Below are positions 5,887-12,234 of a DNA stretch of 12,234 bases, one piece after another. The position numbers and the translations under genes were made by a program. How positions within the stretch are numbered: position 1 is the first letter of the stretch; each line of letters begins with the position of its first letter. Below the pieces are notes generated by a model. It was given only the letters and a program-made list of their open reading frames with translations, had not been told where the DNA came from and did not search any database. The stretch is from an uncultured Clostridia bacterium (GTDB lineage Bacteria > Bacillota > Clostridia > Oscillospirales > Acutalibacteraceae). The stretch spans positions 1 to 12,234 of the forward strand of contig CALCHE010000050.1 in NCBI GenBank assembly GCA_937901145.1, read 5' to 3'.

Positions 5887-7044
5887 TCAGTCAAACTTAA
5901 TTACTCTGATAATATTTTCACCCTGAGAAATCTTTGAAATGATTTCATCATCAAGATGTGAAAGAGTGTCAACAAGAGTACAGGCATAATCTCCCTTTGA
6001 ACGGTTGGCCATATGCTCGATATTGATACCCTGATCAGAAATAAGAGTAGTAATGGAAGAAAGAATATTGGGAAGATTCTTATGAAGAACGAGTAATCTT
6101 CCTCCCTCAGTTCTTGCCATAGAAATATCGGGATAGTTGACGCTGTTTTTGATGTTACCGTTAAGAAGGAAGTCCTCAATCTGATGAGCTGCCATAACAG
6201 CACAGTTATCCTCAGACTCAGCTGTAGAAGCACCGAGGTGAGGAGTAGTAATGATACCGGGAACATTGATTGTTTCCTCTGTGGGGAAATCAGTAACATA
6301 ACAGCTTACCTTACCGCTTTCGATAGCTTCCTTGATATCAGCACTGTTTACGAGATCTGCACGGGAAAGATTTATAATCTTTACACCGTCCTTCATCTTA
6401 GCGATAGAATCCTTATTGATCATACCTCTCGTTTTTTCTGTAGAAGGAACATGAAGAGTAATATAATCAGCCTTTGCGAAAACCTCCTCATCACTTGAAG
6501 CCTTGGTTATTGATCTGGAAAGATGCCAAGCAGCCTCAACTGTAAGATAGTTATCACATCCCAGAACATTCATGCCAAGACTTTTAGCGGCATTTGCTAC
6601 AAGACCGCCGATAGCACCCAGACCGATAACACCGAGGGTTTTACCCTGGATTTCAGTTCCGGCAAAGGCGCTCTTTCCTTTTTCGACCTGCTTAGCCACA
6701 TTCTCTGTAAGACCGTTTGCCCAGGCAATGCCGTCTACGACTTTTCTGGAAGCAAGAAGAAGAGATGCAATTGTAAGCTCCTTAACACCGTTAGCATTAG
6801 CACCGGGAGTGTTAAAAACGATGATGCCCTGTTCAGCACATTTATCCAGCGGAATATTGTTAACACCTGCACCGCAACGAACGATAGCTTTCAGATTATC
6901 ACCGAAATCCACATCGTGAAGAGAAGCAGAACGTACCATAATGCCGTCGGGATTTTCGATACTGTCGCTGATTTCAAAAGCATCCTTATTAAGCTGATCG
7001 AGGCCGATAGCCGCGATTTTATTCATAGTTTTAATGGTTTTCAT
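5887..7044 (-). CDS. serA: D-3-phosphoglycerate dehydrogenase
   Basis: This 385-aa cytoplasmic enzyme oxidises 3-phosphoglycerate to 3-phosphohydroxypyruvate with NAD+, the first committed step of serine synthesis. The split substrate-binding domain is residues 1-100 plus about 285-310 (VRCGAGVNNI, FNTPGANANGVKEL). The NAD-binding Rossmann domain is about 101-284, with GLGAIG at 141-146, NLSRADLV with Arg228, DFPTEE with the acidic catalytic partner near 256-257, and His269 in TPHLGAST. Residues about 315-385 form a C-terminal ACT domain, the usual site of serine feedback inhibition. It is the compact ACT form (like the ~400-aa E. coli type) without the extra inserted domain of the ~525-aa forms. 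GAGGTG precedes the ATG by 8 nt and the serC stop TAA adjoins this site, so serA is the second gene of a tight operon. A second Met at residue 7 is a less likely start. Confidence 0.95.
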   Translation of the reverse strand: MKTIKTMNKIAAIGLDQLNKDAFEISDSIENPDGIMVRSASLHDVDFGDNLKAIVRCGAGVNNIPLDKCAEQGIIVFNTPGANANGVKELTIASLLLASRKVVDGIAWANGLTENVAKQVEKGKSAFAGTEIQGKTLGVIGLGAIGGLVANAAKSLGMNVLGCDNYLTVEAAWHLSRSITKASSDEEVFAKADYITLHVPSTEKTRGMINKDSIAKMKDGVKIINLSRADLVNSADIKEAIESGKVSCYVTDFPTEETINVPGIITTPHLGASTAESEDNCAVMAAHQIEDFLLNGNIKNSVNYPDISMARTEGGRLLVLHKNLPNILSSITTLISDQGINIEHMANRSKGDYACTLVDTLSHLDDEIISKISQGENIIRVIKFD

Positions 7045-7058
7045 AACTTTTACACCTC

Positions 7059-8147
7059 TTATGCCTTGGGATTTTCAGTAGCAAATTTTTTCATAAATTC
7101 TACAAGAGCCTCTACACCTTCATAGGGCATAGCATTATAAATAGAAGCTCTCATACCGCCTACGCTTCTGTGACCTTTGAGATTTTTGAGACCTGATTTA
7201 TCAGCCTCAGAAGCAAACTTTTTATCAAGGTCTGCATCGCCCGTAACGAAGGTAACATTCATCATTGAACGGCTTGCCTTTTCGGTGGGTGCGATGTAGT
7301 AATCCTGTGAGTCAAGATAATCATAAAGGAGTGCGGCTTTCTTTTCGTTGAGCTTTTTCATTTCAGTAAGACCGCCGAGTGATTTAATCCATTCATAAAC
7401 AAGCTTAGCCACGTAGATGCAGTAGCAGGGAGGAGTATTGTACATCGAATCATTGTCAGCCATAAGCTTATAATCGAGCATAGCGGGTGTATCGGGTCTT
7501 GCATTACCGATAAGATCCTCGCGTACAATAACGATAGTAAGACCAGCAGGAGCCATATTCTTCTGTGCACCGGCATAAATCATGCCGAACTTGCTTACAT
7601 CCACAGGCTCAGAAATAATGCAGGATGACATATCAGCTACGAGAGGAATGTCTCCTGTGTCAGGAATATAACTGTACTTTGTACCGTAGATGGTATTATT
7701 AAAGCAGATATGTACATAGTCTGCATCAGGTCTGAAGGATTCCTTAGTGGTTTCGGGAATGCGTGAGAAGTTGTCGTCCTTTGATGATGCGGCAGCAACT
7801 ACATCACCGTACTTCTGAGCTTCCTTATAAGCTTTGGTGGAGAACTGACCTGAAAGGATGTAGTCAGCCTTTTTATTTTTATTCATAAGGTTAAGGGGTA
7901 CTGCTGCGAACTGAGTTGAAGCACCGCCCTGTAAAAAGAGAACCTTATAGTTATCGGGGATTTCCATAATCTCACGAAGAAGAGCCTCTGCATCCTTGAT
8001 GATTTTATCATATACAGGACTTCTGTGGCTCATTTCCATTACGGACATACCTGAATCCTCGTAGCAGAGCATTTCAGAAGCTGCCTTTTCGAGCACTGAA
8101 ACAGGAAGCATTGAAGGACCTGCTGAAAAATTGAATACACGATTCAT
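7059..8147 (-). CDS. serC: Phosphoserine aminotransferase
   Basis: This 362-aa PLP enzyme converts 3-phosphohydroxypyruvate and glutamate to phosphoserine, the step after SerA. Family marks are VFNFSAGPSMLP at the N-terminus, MSHRSP (39-44), the phosphate-binding LQGGAST (72-78), ADMSS (171-175), and the PLP lysine in YAGAQKN (Lys196). HRSVGGMRAS near the C-terminus binds substrate. A frame extension starts with GTG at 8156, but that GTG is part of the ribosome binding site, so the ATG at 8147 is the true start. It is the first gene of the serC-serA operon, 14 bp before serA. The phosphatase (serB) that would finish the pathway is not in this window. Expression probably depends on the promoter and repeated motifs at 8205-8298. 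Confidence 0.95.
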   Translation of the reverse strand: MNRVFNFSAGPSMLPVSVLEKAASEMLCYEDSGMSVMEMSHRSPVYDKIIKDAEALLREIMEIPDNYKVLFLQGGASTQFAAVPLNLMNKNKKADYILSGQFSTKAYKEAQKYGDVVAAASSKDDNFSRIPETTKESFRPDADYVHICFNNTIYGTKYSYIPDTGDIPLVADMSSCIISEPVDVSKFGMIYAGAQKNMAPAGLTIVIVREDLIGNARPDTPAMLDYKLMADNDSMYNTPPCYCIYVAKLVYEWIKSLGGLTEMKKLNEKKAALLYDYLDSQDYYIAPTEKASRSMMNVTFVTGDADLDKKFASEADKSGLKNLKGHRSVGGMRASIYNAMPYEGVEALVEFMKKFATENPKA

Positions 8148-8153
8148 AAAAAA

Positions 8154-8159
8154 CACCTC
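8154..8159 (-). promoter_or_regulatory. Ribosome binding site of serC, deciding its start
   Basis: The minus strand reads GAGGTG with 6 nt to the ATG at 8147. It overlaps the in-frame GTG at 8156, which rules that GTG out as the likely start. Confidence 0.8.
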
Positions 8160-8204
8160 TTAAAAAATTCCATATATTCATTATATTTATGAATATTAAC
8201 ATTT

Positions 8205-8233
8205 ATTATATTACTTTACTGCGCTAAAGTCAA
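8205..8233 (-). promoter_or_regulatory. Sigma-A promoter of serC-serA
   Basis: The minus strand reads TTGACT (8228-8233), a 17-nt spacer, then a perfect TATAAT (8205-8210). Transcription would start near 8198, giving a leader of about 50 nt. The leader holds a small AT-rich hairpin (8174-8181 with 8189-8196) but is too short for a T-box or large riboswitch. Confidence 0.82.
8209..8227 (+). promoter_or_regulatory. Operator-like motif, copy 1, inside the serC promoter
   Basis: The + strand reads TATTACTTTACTG-CG-CTAA, filling the -35/-10 spacer and touching the -10. It overlaps an imperfect dyad ACTTTA-N6-TAAAGT (8213-8230), typical of a repressor dimer site. A near-identical copy lies upstream in the opposite orientation. 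Confidence 0.6.
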
Positions 8234-8279
8234 TATGAAAAAATGTATAAAAATTGTCGCTTTTTTTGTGCAAAATGTA

Positions 8280-8298
8280 TTAGTACAGTAAAGTAATA
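8280..8298 (-). promoter_or_regulatory. Operator-like motif, copy 2, upstream of the serC promoter
   Basis: The minus strand reads TATTACTTTACTG-TA-CTAA, matching copy 1 at 17 of 19 bases, with the first 13 identical. The two copies are inverted, with centres 71 bp apart. Its second half-site (TAATAC) is a poor match to the TAAAGT of copy 1. Confidence 0.55.
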
Positions 8299-8303
8299 AA
8301 GCA

Positions 8304-8339
8304 ATAAGCCTCCCCTGCATATAACCAGAGGAGGCTTAT
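8304..8339 (-). terminator. Intrinsic terminator of the uracil-type permease gene
   Basis: A 14-bp stem (8304-8317 with 8326-8339) has an 8-nt loop. Its only mismatch on the + strand becomes a U-G wobble in minus-strand RNA. The U-tract is broken (TTGCTTTATTAC). It separates the permease gene from the serC promoter region. Confidence 0.8.
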
Positions 8340-8370
8340 AAGATTTCTTGTTTTATCTTATTCTAAAGCT

Positions 8371-9750
8371 TTATGCCTTTTTCTTACCGAGTACGATGTT
8401 TGCAATCACACCGAGGATAAGAGCGCAAGCGATAGATGTAATGGTGATGTTACCGAAAGAAAGAGTAAGACCGCCGATACCTGCGATAAGGATAACGGAA
8501 ACGGTGAAAAGATTTCTGTTGTCTTCCAGATCAACATTCTTTATCATCTTAAGGCCTGATACAGCGATGAATCCGTAAAGAGCCATACATACACCGCCCA
8601 TTACACAGGAGGGAATGGAGTCAACGAAAGCAACGAAAGGCTCAAGGAATGAAATAAGAATCGCACCGATAGCTGCAGTGATGATAGTGTAAACGGAAGC
8701 ATTACCCGTGATAGCCACACAGGCTACTGATTCGCCGTAAGTTGTATTGGGACAGCCGCCGAAGAATGCACCTACCATAGAGCCGACACCGTCACCGAGA
8801 AGTGTTCTGTGGAGACCGGGTTCTTTGAGAAGGTCCTTTTCAATGATGGAAGAAATATTCTTATGGTCAGCAATGTGCTCAGCGAAAACAACGAATGCCA
8901 CGGGAAGATATGCTGCGGCAAGAGTGCCGATGTATGCGCTGTCGATTTCTTTAACACCCTTCATAGCAGTAAGGAAGGTAAATTCAGGAACAGTGAAAAG
9001 GCTGATGCCTGAGAAGATGCTGAAATCAATAAGCTTGATAGCATCGTTACCTGTCTTGATACCGATAAGAGTAAGAACGGTAGCAAAGCCATAGCCTGAA
9101 AGAATACCGATGATAAAAGGAATGAGCTTGAGTGACTTTTTACCGTAGGTTGAGCAGAGCATAGTAACGAAAAGAGTTACCAGACCGCAGGCAACAGCAA
9201 CAAGAGGATTTGCAGAGGAAACCTTGTTTGTAACCTCAACAACCTGTCCGTCCTGAATAACCTGAGAAACAGCATCAATCATAAACTTACCCTTCTGAAG
9301 GTCGCCTACGGCATTCCCCGCCAGAGAAAGACCGATGATAGCAACAGTGGGACCGATAACCTGTTTGGGCATAAGACGGTCAATCCAGTTAACGCCTACC
9401 AATTTAACGATGAGAGCAAGAGCCACATAAACAAGGCCTGCAAAAAACGCACCGATGATGATACCTGCATATCCTGCCTGAGCAGAAACTGCACCGGCAA
9501 AAGCGGCACCCATAGAGCCGAGGAAGGCAAAGGACGAACCGAGAAAAACAGGCGATGATGCCTTAGTGAAAAGAACATAAATAAGAGTACCTACACCTGC
9601 ACCGAAAAGAGCTGCAGAGGGCTGCATACCGTTACCGATGATGATGGGCACTACGAGAGTGGCCGCCATAATAGCCAGCAGCTGCTGAACAGCGTAAATA
9701 ATCAGATTCGGGAATTTGGGTTTGTCTTTGATGTCATAATAAAGTTTCAT
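8371..9750 (-). CDS. NCS2 (UraA/PyrP-type) uracil/xanthine permease
   Basis: This 459-aa integral membrane protein has many hydrophobic helices, consistent with the 14-helix NCS2 fold that imports nucleobases with protons. The start YDIKDKPKFPNLIIYAVQQLLAIMAATLVVP is typical of the UraA branch. SSFAF (72-76) contains the Phe that lines the uracil site in E. coli UraA. AEHIADH (Glu291) matches UraA Glu241, and NTTYGE (Glu340) matches UraA Glu290, the two key substrate-binding acids. The signature after Glu340 reads ESVACVAITG instead of the common ENIGVxAITR, so substrate preference is less certain. It is somewhat longer than E. coli UraA (429 aa), with extra sequence around 150-180. AGGAGG lies 7 nt before the ATG. 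The short leader has no PyrR-type attenuator, and there are no pyr genes beside it. It forms a single-gene unit. Uracil is the best guess; xanthine or another base is possible. Confidence 0.88.
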   Translation of the reverse strand: MKLYYDIKDKPKFPNLIIYAVQQLLAIMAATLVVPIIIGNGMQPSAALFGAGVGTLIYVLFTKASSPVFLGSSFAFLGSMGAAFAGAVSAQAGYAGIIIGAFFAGLVYVALALIVKLVGVNWIDRLMPKQVIGPTVAIIGLSLAGNAVGDLQKGKFMIDAVSQVIQDGQVVEVTNKVSSANPLVAVACGLVTLFVTMLCSTYGKKSLKLIPFIIGILSGYGFATVLTLIGIKTGNDAIKLIDFSIFSGISLFTVPEFTFLTAMKGVKEIDSAYIGTLAAAYLPVAFVVFAEHIADHKNISSIIEKDLLKEPGLHRTLLGDGVGSMVGAFFGGCPNTTYGESVACVAITGNASVYTIITAAIGAILISFLEPFVAFVDSIPSCVMGGVCMALYGFIAVSGLKMIKNVDLEDNRNLFTVSVILIAGIGGLTLSFGNITITSIACALILGVIANIVLGKKKA

Positions 9751-9779
9751 TGAGTATCCTCCTTTTTTTCATTATGATT

Positions 9780-9808
9780 ATAGTATCATTTTGTCGAAAT
9801 TTTGTAAA
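9780..9808 (-). promoter_or_regulatory. Sigma-A promoter with extended -10 for the permease gene
   Basis: The minus strand reads TTTACA (9803-9808), a 17-nt spacer ending in TGA, then TACTAT (9780-9785). The TG one base before the -10 makes an extended -10. An overlapping TATAAT three bases downstream is an alternative with no good -35. Confidence 0.6.
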
Positions 9809-9832
9809 TGGTAAAGGTGCATAAATCCGCCC

Positions 9833-9873
9833 CAAAAAAACTTACCCTTTGACCAAAAATTCAGTCAAAGGGT
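9833..9873 (-). terminator. Intrinsic terminator of the mgtC-family gene
   Basis: A perfect 10-bp stem (ACCCTTTGAC at 9844-9853 with GTCAAAGGGT at 9864-9873) has a 10-nt loop and is followed on the minus strand by AAG and seven U. It starts 5 bp after the stop at 9878. Confidence 0.92.
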
Positions 9874-9877
9874 TCTT

Positions 9878-10600
9878 TTAATCAATATATAAATCTCTGA
9901 TTCCGTCGAGAGCTCTGATAGCAGAAACGGTCATATTCAGTCCGTGCTCATCCTTCGGAAAGATCACAGCCTTCATAACTATGGAATCACTCTTTCTCTT
10001 AGTAGACATACTGTCGGCATAAAGAACCTCCAGAGTGTGAAGAGATCCACCGTAGCGTTTGATGATTTCGCCGATGTCCGAAGCCTGTCTTGACAGATTT
10101 TCCGCCTCGATGTAAAGATTTTTTGACGGATTGCCTTTTGCAATAAATCTTTTCAGTGTATTGAGTGTAGCATAAATGAAAAGAGTGGTTATGAATGCGC
10201 CGAGATAATATCCCGCACCTACAGCAAGACCGATACAGGAAACAGCCCACAGAGATGCCGCAGTGGTAAGACCTTTGACGCTGAAGCCCTCACGGAGTAT
10301 GGTACCTGCACCGAGAAAACCGATACCGCTGATTACCTGAGCACCGAGTCGGGTCGGGTCGAAGCTGGCAAGTCCCTCGTATTCATTAAAAACATACCCG
10401 GAAGTCATCATAACCAGGGTCGAACCGACTGCCACAAGAATATGCGTTCTGAATCCCGCAGGTCGGTGAGAATGCTCTCTTTCATAACCGATGAGGCCAC
10501 TGAAAAACACCGTAAGCACCATTTTGATTATGGCGTCGACAGCATACTGAACACTTTCATTTGCATATAGCTCCGTCAGGAACGCCTTTACAGTATCCAT
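9878..10600 (-). CDS. MgtC/SapB-family membrane protein
   Basis: A 240-aa inner-membrane protein. The N-terminal 150 residues hold about five hydrophobic helices with family signatures: LIGYEREHSHRPAGFRTHIL (36-55), TRLGAQVISGIGFLGAGTI (83-101) and GLTTAASLW (110-118). Residues about 160-240 form a soluble ACT-like C-terminal domain (NLYIEAENLS, IKRYGGSLHTLEVL), as in the longer family members. In pathogens MgtC helps growth at low magnesium and restrains the F1Fo ATP synthase; in most other bacteria its job is unknown, and this copy has no Mg2+ transporter gene beside it here. I chose the ATG at 10600 over the frame start at 10624 because AAAGGAGGTGA lies 8 nt before it. It has its own promoter, divergent from zapA, and a terminator-like leader hairpin that may control it. 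Confidence 0.9.
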   Translation of the reverse strand: MDTVKAFLTELYANESVQYAVDAIIKMVLTVFFSGLIGYEREHSHRPAGFRTHILVAVGSTLVMMTSGYVFNEYEGLASFDPTRLGAQVISGIGFLGAGTILREGFSVKGLTTAASLWAVSCIGLAVGAGYYLGAFITTLFIYATLNTLKRFIAKGNPSKNLYIEAENLSRQASDIGEIIKRYGGSLHTLEVLYADSMSTKRKSDSIVMKAVIFPKDEHGLNMTVSAIRALDGIRDLYID

Positions 10601-10605
10601 ATCCG

Positions 10606-10616
10606 TCACCTCCTTT
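10606..10616 (-). promoter_or_regulatory. Ribosome binding site of the mgtC-family gene, deciding its start
   Basis: The minus strand reads AAAGGAGGTGA, with 8 nt from GGAGG to the ATG at 10600. An in-frame ATG at 10624 lies upstream of this site and has none of its own. Confidence 0.82.
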
Positions 10617-10648
10617 AAAATCAAAAATGAGAGAGCCTGTTCTCTCTC
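10617..10648 (-). promoter_or_regulatory. Terminator-like hairpin in the mgtC leader (candidate attenuator)
   Basis: In minus-strand RNA, GAGAGAG (10648-10642) pairs with CTCTCTC (10635-10629) around a 6-nt loop. It is followed at once by AUUUUUGAUUUU and then the ribosome binding site. It lies downstream of the promoter at 10665-10693 and upstream of the ATG, so it could stop transcription before the gene. There is no upstream gene on this strand in the window that it would otherwise terminate. Confidence 0.55.
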
Positions 10649-10664
10649 CTGTAACTGATTTATT

Positions 10665-10693
10665 ATTATATCACCTTATGCACAAAAAAGCAA
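10665..10693 (-). promoter_or_regulatory. Sigma-A promoter with extended -10 for the mgtC-family gene
   Basis: The minus strand reads TTGCTT (10688-10693), a 17-nt spacer ending in TGA, then TATAAT (10665-10670). The -35 is weak, but the extended TG and perfect -10 compensate. The leader would be about 58 nt. Its -35 faces the zapA -35 only 23 bp away. Confidence 0.72.
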
Positions 10694-10716
10694 ATATTTT
10701 TTAGAATAATTTAACC

Positions 10717-10745
10717 TTGATTATCTCACCCTTTTAATGTATAAT
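10717..10745 (+). promoter_or_regulatory. Sigma-A promoter of zapA
   Basis: TTGATT (10717-10722), a 17-nt spacer, then TATAAT (10740-10745). Transcription would start near 10752, about 36 nt before the zapA ATG. Confidence 0.75.
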
Positions 10746-10773
10746 GAATAGGAATAGACATTTTCAGTTATGG

Positions 10774-10779
10774 AAAGGA
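10774..10779 (+). promoter_or_regulatory. Ribosome binding site of zapA, deciding its start
   Basis: AAAGGA stands 8 nt before the ATG at 10788. In-frame ATGs at 10770 and 10779 lie before or on this site and have no site of their own. Confidence 0.7.
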
Positions 10780-10787
10780 TGAATACT

Positions 10788-11177
10788 ATGGCAGTAAATA
10801 AAGTTAAACTATCTATCGGTGGTACTGAATATTCCATTTTAGCCGAAGACGATGTTAAATATGTACAGGAGCTCGGAAAAGAGCTTGATATCGCTTTTTC
10901 TAAAATTATGAAATCAAATGCAAGCATTTCCACCACTCAGGCGGCAGTTCTTCTGGCTCTCGATTATGCCGACGAATGTAAAAAAGCCGTGGCAACTGCC
11001 GACAGACTCCGCGAACAGATAAAGGATTATCTTGATGATGCATCGGATGCTAAAAGTAAAGCCGACTGGGCAAGACACGAAGCAGAATCTCTCAAAAAAG
11101 AAGCAGAGAAGCTCCGTCTCGAAAACTCCCGACTCAAAGCTGAGCTCAATGCCGTTCTGGAATCAGCAGGTAAATAA
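10788..11177 (+). CDS. zapA: Cell division protein ZapA
   Basis: This 129-aa cytoplasmic protein belongs to the family that binds FtsZ and bundles its filaments at the division ring. The N-terminal globular head (about residues 3-45) shows the family pattern NKVKLSIGGTEYSI followed by YVQELGKELD. The core helix carries TQAAVLLALDYADE (about 50-63). A long charged coiled coil, about 65-125, with many Glu/Lys/Arg/Ala follows, as expected for a dimer or tetramer stalk. Compared with the ~85-110 aa forms it is slightly long because of this coil. The stop is 3 bases before the next start, so it is cotranscribed with the U32-family gene. Neighbouring zapA and U32 genes are, to my knowledge, common in Clostridia. 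Confidence 0.9.
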   Translation: MAVNKVKLSIGGTEYSILAEDDVKYVQELGKELDIAFSKIMKSNASISTTQAAVLLALDYADECKKAVATADRLREQIKDYLDDASDAKSKADWARHEAESLKKEAEKLRLENSRLKAELNAVLESAGK

Positions 11178-11180
11178 CCG

Positions 11181-12234
11181 ATGAAAAGACCTGAAATTCT
11201 CGCTCCCGTAGGCTCGCCCGATTCTCTTTATGCAGCTGTGCGTACAGGCGCAGATGCAGTTTATATGGGATGCAAAAACTTCAACGCAAGAATAAAGGCC
11301 GATAATTTCGGAGACGAAGAAATTAAAGACGCTATAGCTTACTGTCACAGCCACGGTGTCAAAGTACATATTACCATGAACACCCTCATTTCTGACGAGG
11401 AAATGCCCGTGGCATCAGAAACAGTAAAGCGCATCTGCTCCTGGGGTGCTGATGCAGTAATCGTACAGGATTTAGGCCTTGCCTCTCTTATGAATAAAGC
11501 GGTACCTTCCCTCGAAAAACACGCTTCTACCCAAATGTCTGTGCAAACCGCAGAAGGTGTTAAGCTTCTCAAGGAAATGGGCTTTTCACGTGCAGTTCTT
11601 CCCCGCGAACTTACCAAAGAAGAAATAAAGAACATCAAAGATAAATCTGACATAGAAATTGAAATTTTTATCCATGGTGCTCTTTGTATGTCTGTTTCAG
11701 GCCAGTGCTATATGAGCAGTATGTTCGGCGGACGAAGCGGCAACCGCGGACTGTGCGCTCAGCCCTGCCGACTCCCCTTCTGCAGTGAAAACGGAACTGG
11801 CAACGATTTAAGTCTTAAGGATTTATCTCTCATCGAAAGAGCAGAAGAGCTTACAGAAATCGGTATCGATTCACTGAAAATCGAAGGCAGAATGAAGAGA
11901 CCTGAATATGTGGCAGCAGCCGTTACGGCTATCAGAAGCACCCTCGACGGAAAAGCAGATAAAGAGATCCTTTCAAATCTCCGTGCCGTTTTCTCCCGTT
12001 CAGGCTTTACCGACGGATATTTTGCCGATAAAAAAGGCAGAGAGATGTTCGGCATAAGACAGAAAGAGGATGTTACCTCAGCAACCACTCAGGTTCTCAA
12101 GGATCTTTCAAAGCTTTACGAAAAGGAACAGGGTAACATTCCTGTAAGCTTTTTCCTGACAGTAATCGAAGGCGAAAAAATTTCTCTTTCAGCCTCCGCT
12201 ATGGGTAAAACTGTTTTCGTCGAAGAGGACTGCA
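11181..12234 (+). CDS. U32-family protein (RlhA/TrhP-like), 3' end outside window
   Basis: The frame starts 3 bases after zapA and runs off the window end after 351 residues. The start KRPEILAPVGSPDSLYAAV, the block GADAVYMG and the exact U32 signature EIFIHGALCMSVSGQCYMS (161-179) identify the family. Conserved cysteines at 169, 176, 192 and 196 fit the Cys cluster known in this family. KIEGRMKRPEYVA (233-245) is also typical. The last ~35 residues (PVSFFLTVIEGEKISLSASAMG) begin the DUF3656-like extension of the long form (about 650-800 aa). The family was first called peptidase or collagenase, but E. coli RlhA and TrhP add hydroxyl groups to 23S rRNA and tRNA using prephenate-derived chemistry, so RNA hydroxylation is the better guess. 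The ribosome binding site is weak (CAGG inside zapA's end), which suggests translational coupling to zapA. Confidence 0.92.
   Translation, partial: MKRPEILAPVGSPDSLYAAVRTGADAVYMGCKNFNARIKADNFGDEEIKDAIAYCHSHGVKVHITMNTLISDEEMPVASETVKRICSWGADAVIVQDLGLASLMNKAVPSLEKHASTQMSVQTAEGVKLLKEMGFSRAVLPRELTKEEIKNIKDKSDIEIEIFIHGALCMSVSGQCYMSSMFGGRSGNRGLCAQPCRLPFCSENGTGNDLSLKDLSLIERAEELTEIGIDSLKIEGRMKRPEYVAAAVTAIRSTLDGKADKEILSNLRAVFSRSGFTDGYFADKKGREMFGIRQKEDVTSATTQVLKDLSKLYEKEQGNIPVSFFLTVIEGEKISLSASAMGKTVFVEEDC

Noticed and set aside
6523..7125. Open 200-codon frame on the + strand opposite serA
   Set aside because: The serA frame is unmistakable with all catalytic motifs; the opposite frame has no family features, promoter or ribosome binding site.
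8148..8200. T-box or riboswitch in the serC leader
   Set aside because: The leader is about 50 nt, with only a small AT-rich hairpin and no T-box sequence.
8236..8275. A second serC promoter (TTGCAC with TTATAC) upstream of the main one
   Set aside because: Only half of the -35 matches, and the AT-rich context makes chance matches likely; the promoter at 8205-8233 is far better.
9751..9832. PyrR attenuator or purine/pyrimidine riboswitch upstream of the permease
   Set aside because: The leader from the predicted start site is only about 25 nt, too short, and no PyrR-binding loop or anti-terminator is visible.

Overview
The window looks like chromosomal DNA of a low-to-moderate GC, Gram-positive-type bacterium of the class Clostridia. 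My guess is a gut Oscillospirales/Ruminococcus-like organism. The reasons are strong AGGAGGTGA-type ribosome binding sites, sigma-A promoters with 17-bp spacers, short hairpin-plus-U-run terminators, an asnA-type asparagine synthetase, and zapA followed directly by a long U32-family protein. This placement is inferred from gene style, not from a marker gene.

Layout from left to right. (1) The 3' half of asnA (+) ends at 500 and meets a convergent two-gene operon (-): an ECF sigma factor and its membrane-bound zinc-finger anti-sigma factor. The two overlap by ATGA and sit behind a likely self-activated ECF promoter. (2) Two secreted or surface proteins are divergently transcribed from 3527-3795: a 502-aa LCAT-like alpha/beta hydrolase (-) and a 604-aa type I membrane protein with a cadherin-like beta-sandwich region (+). 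(3) The gap 5611-5886 holds two terminators. Between them is a GC-rich four-way-junction palindrome, three hairpins stacked on a 26-position stem, which no gene explains. (4) serC-serA (-), the first and second-last steps of serine synthesis run as one operon, has a sigma-A promoter overlapped by one copy of a 19-bp motif. A second, oppositely oriented copy lies 71 bp upstream. (5) A UraA/NCS2 uracil-type permease and an MgtC/SapB-family membrane protein (both -) are separate units, each with its own promoter and terminator. The mgtC leader carries a terminator-like hairpin just before the ribosome binding site. (6) Divergent from mgtC, zapA and a U32-family protein (RlhA-like, cut by the window end) form a + strand operon.

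Most of the window is housekeeping or ordinary accessory content. The parts least explained by known genes are the cruciform element at 5667-5827, the paired operator-like motifs at serC, and the leader hairpin of mgtC. No intergenic stretch exceeds 300 bases. I found no tRNA, rRNA, CRISPR array, insertion sequence or transposase gene.
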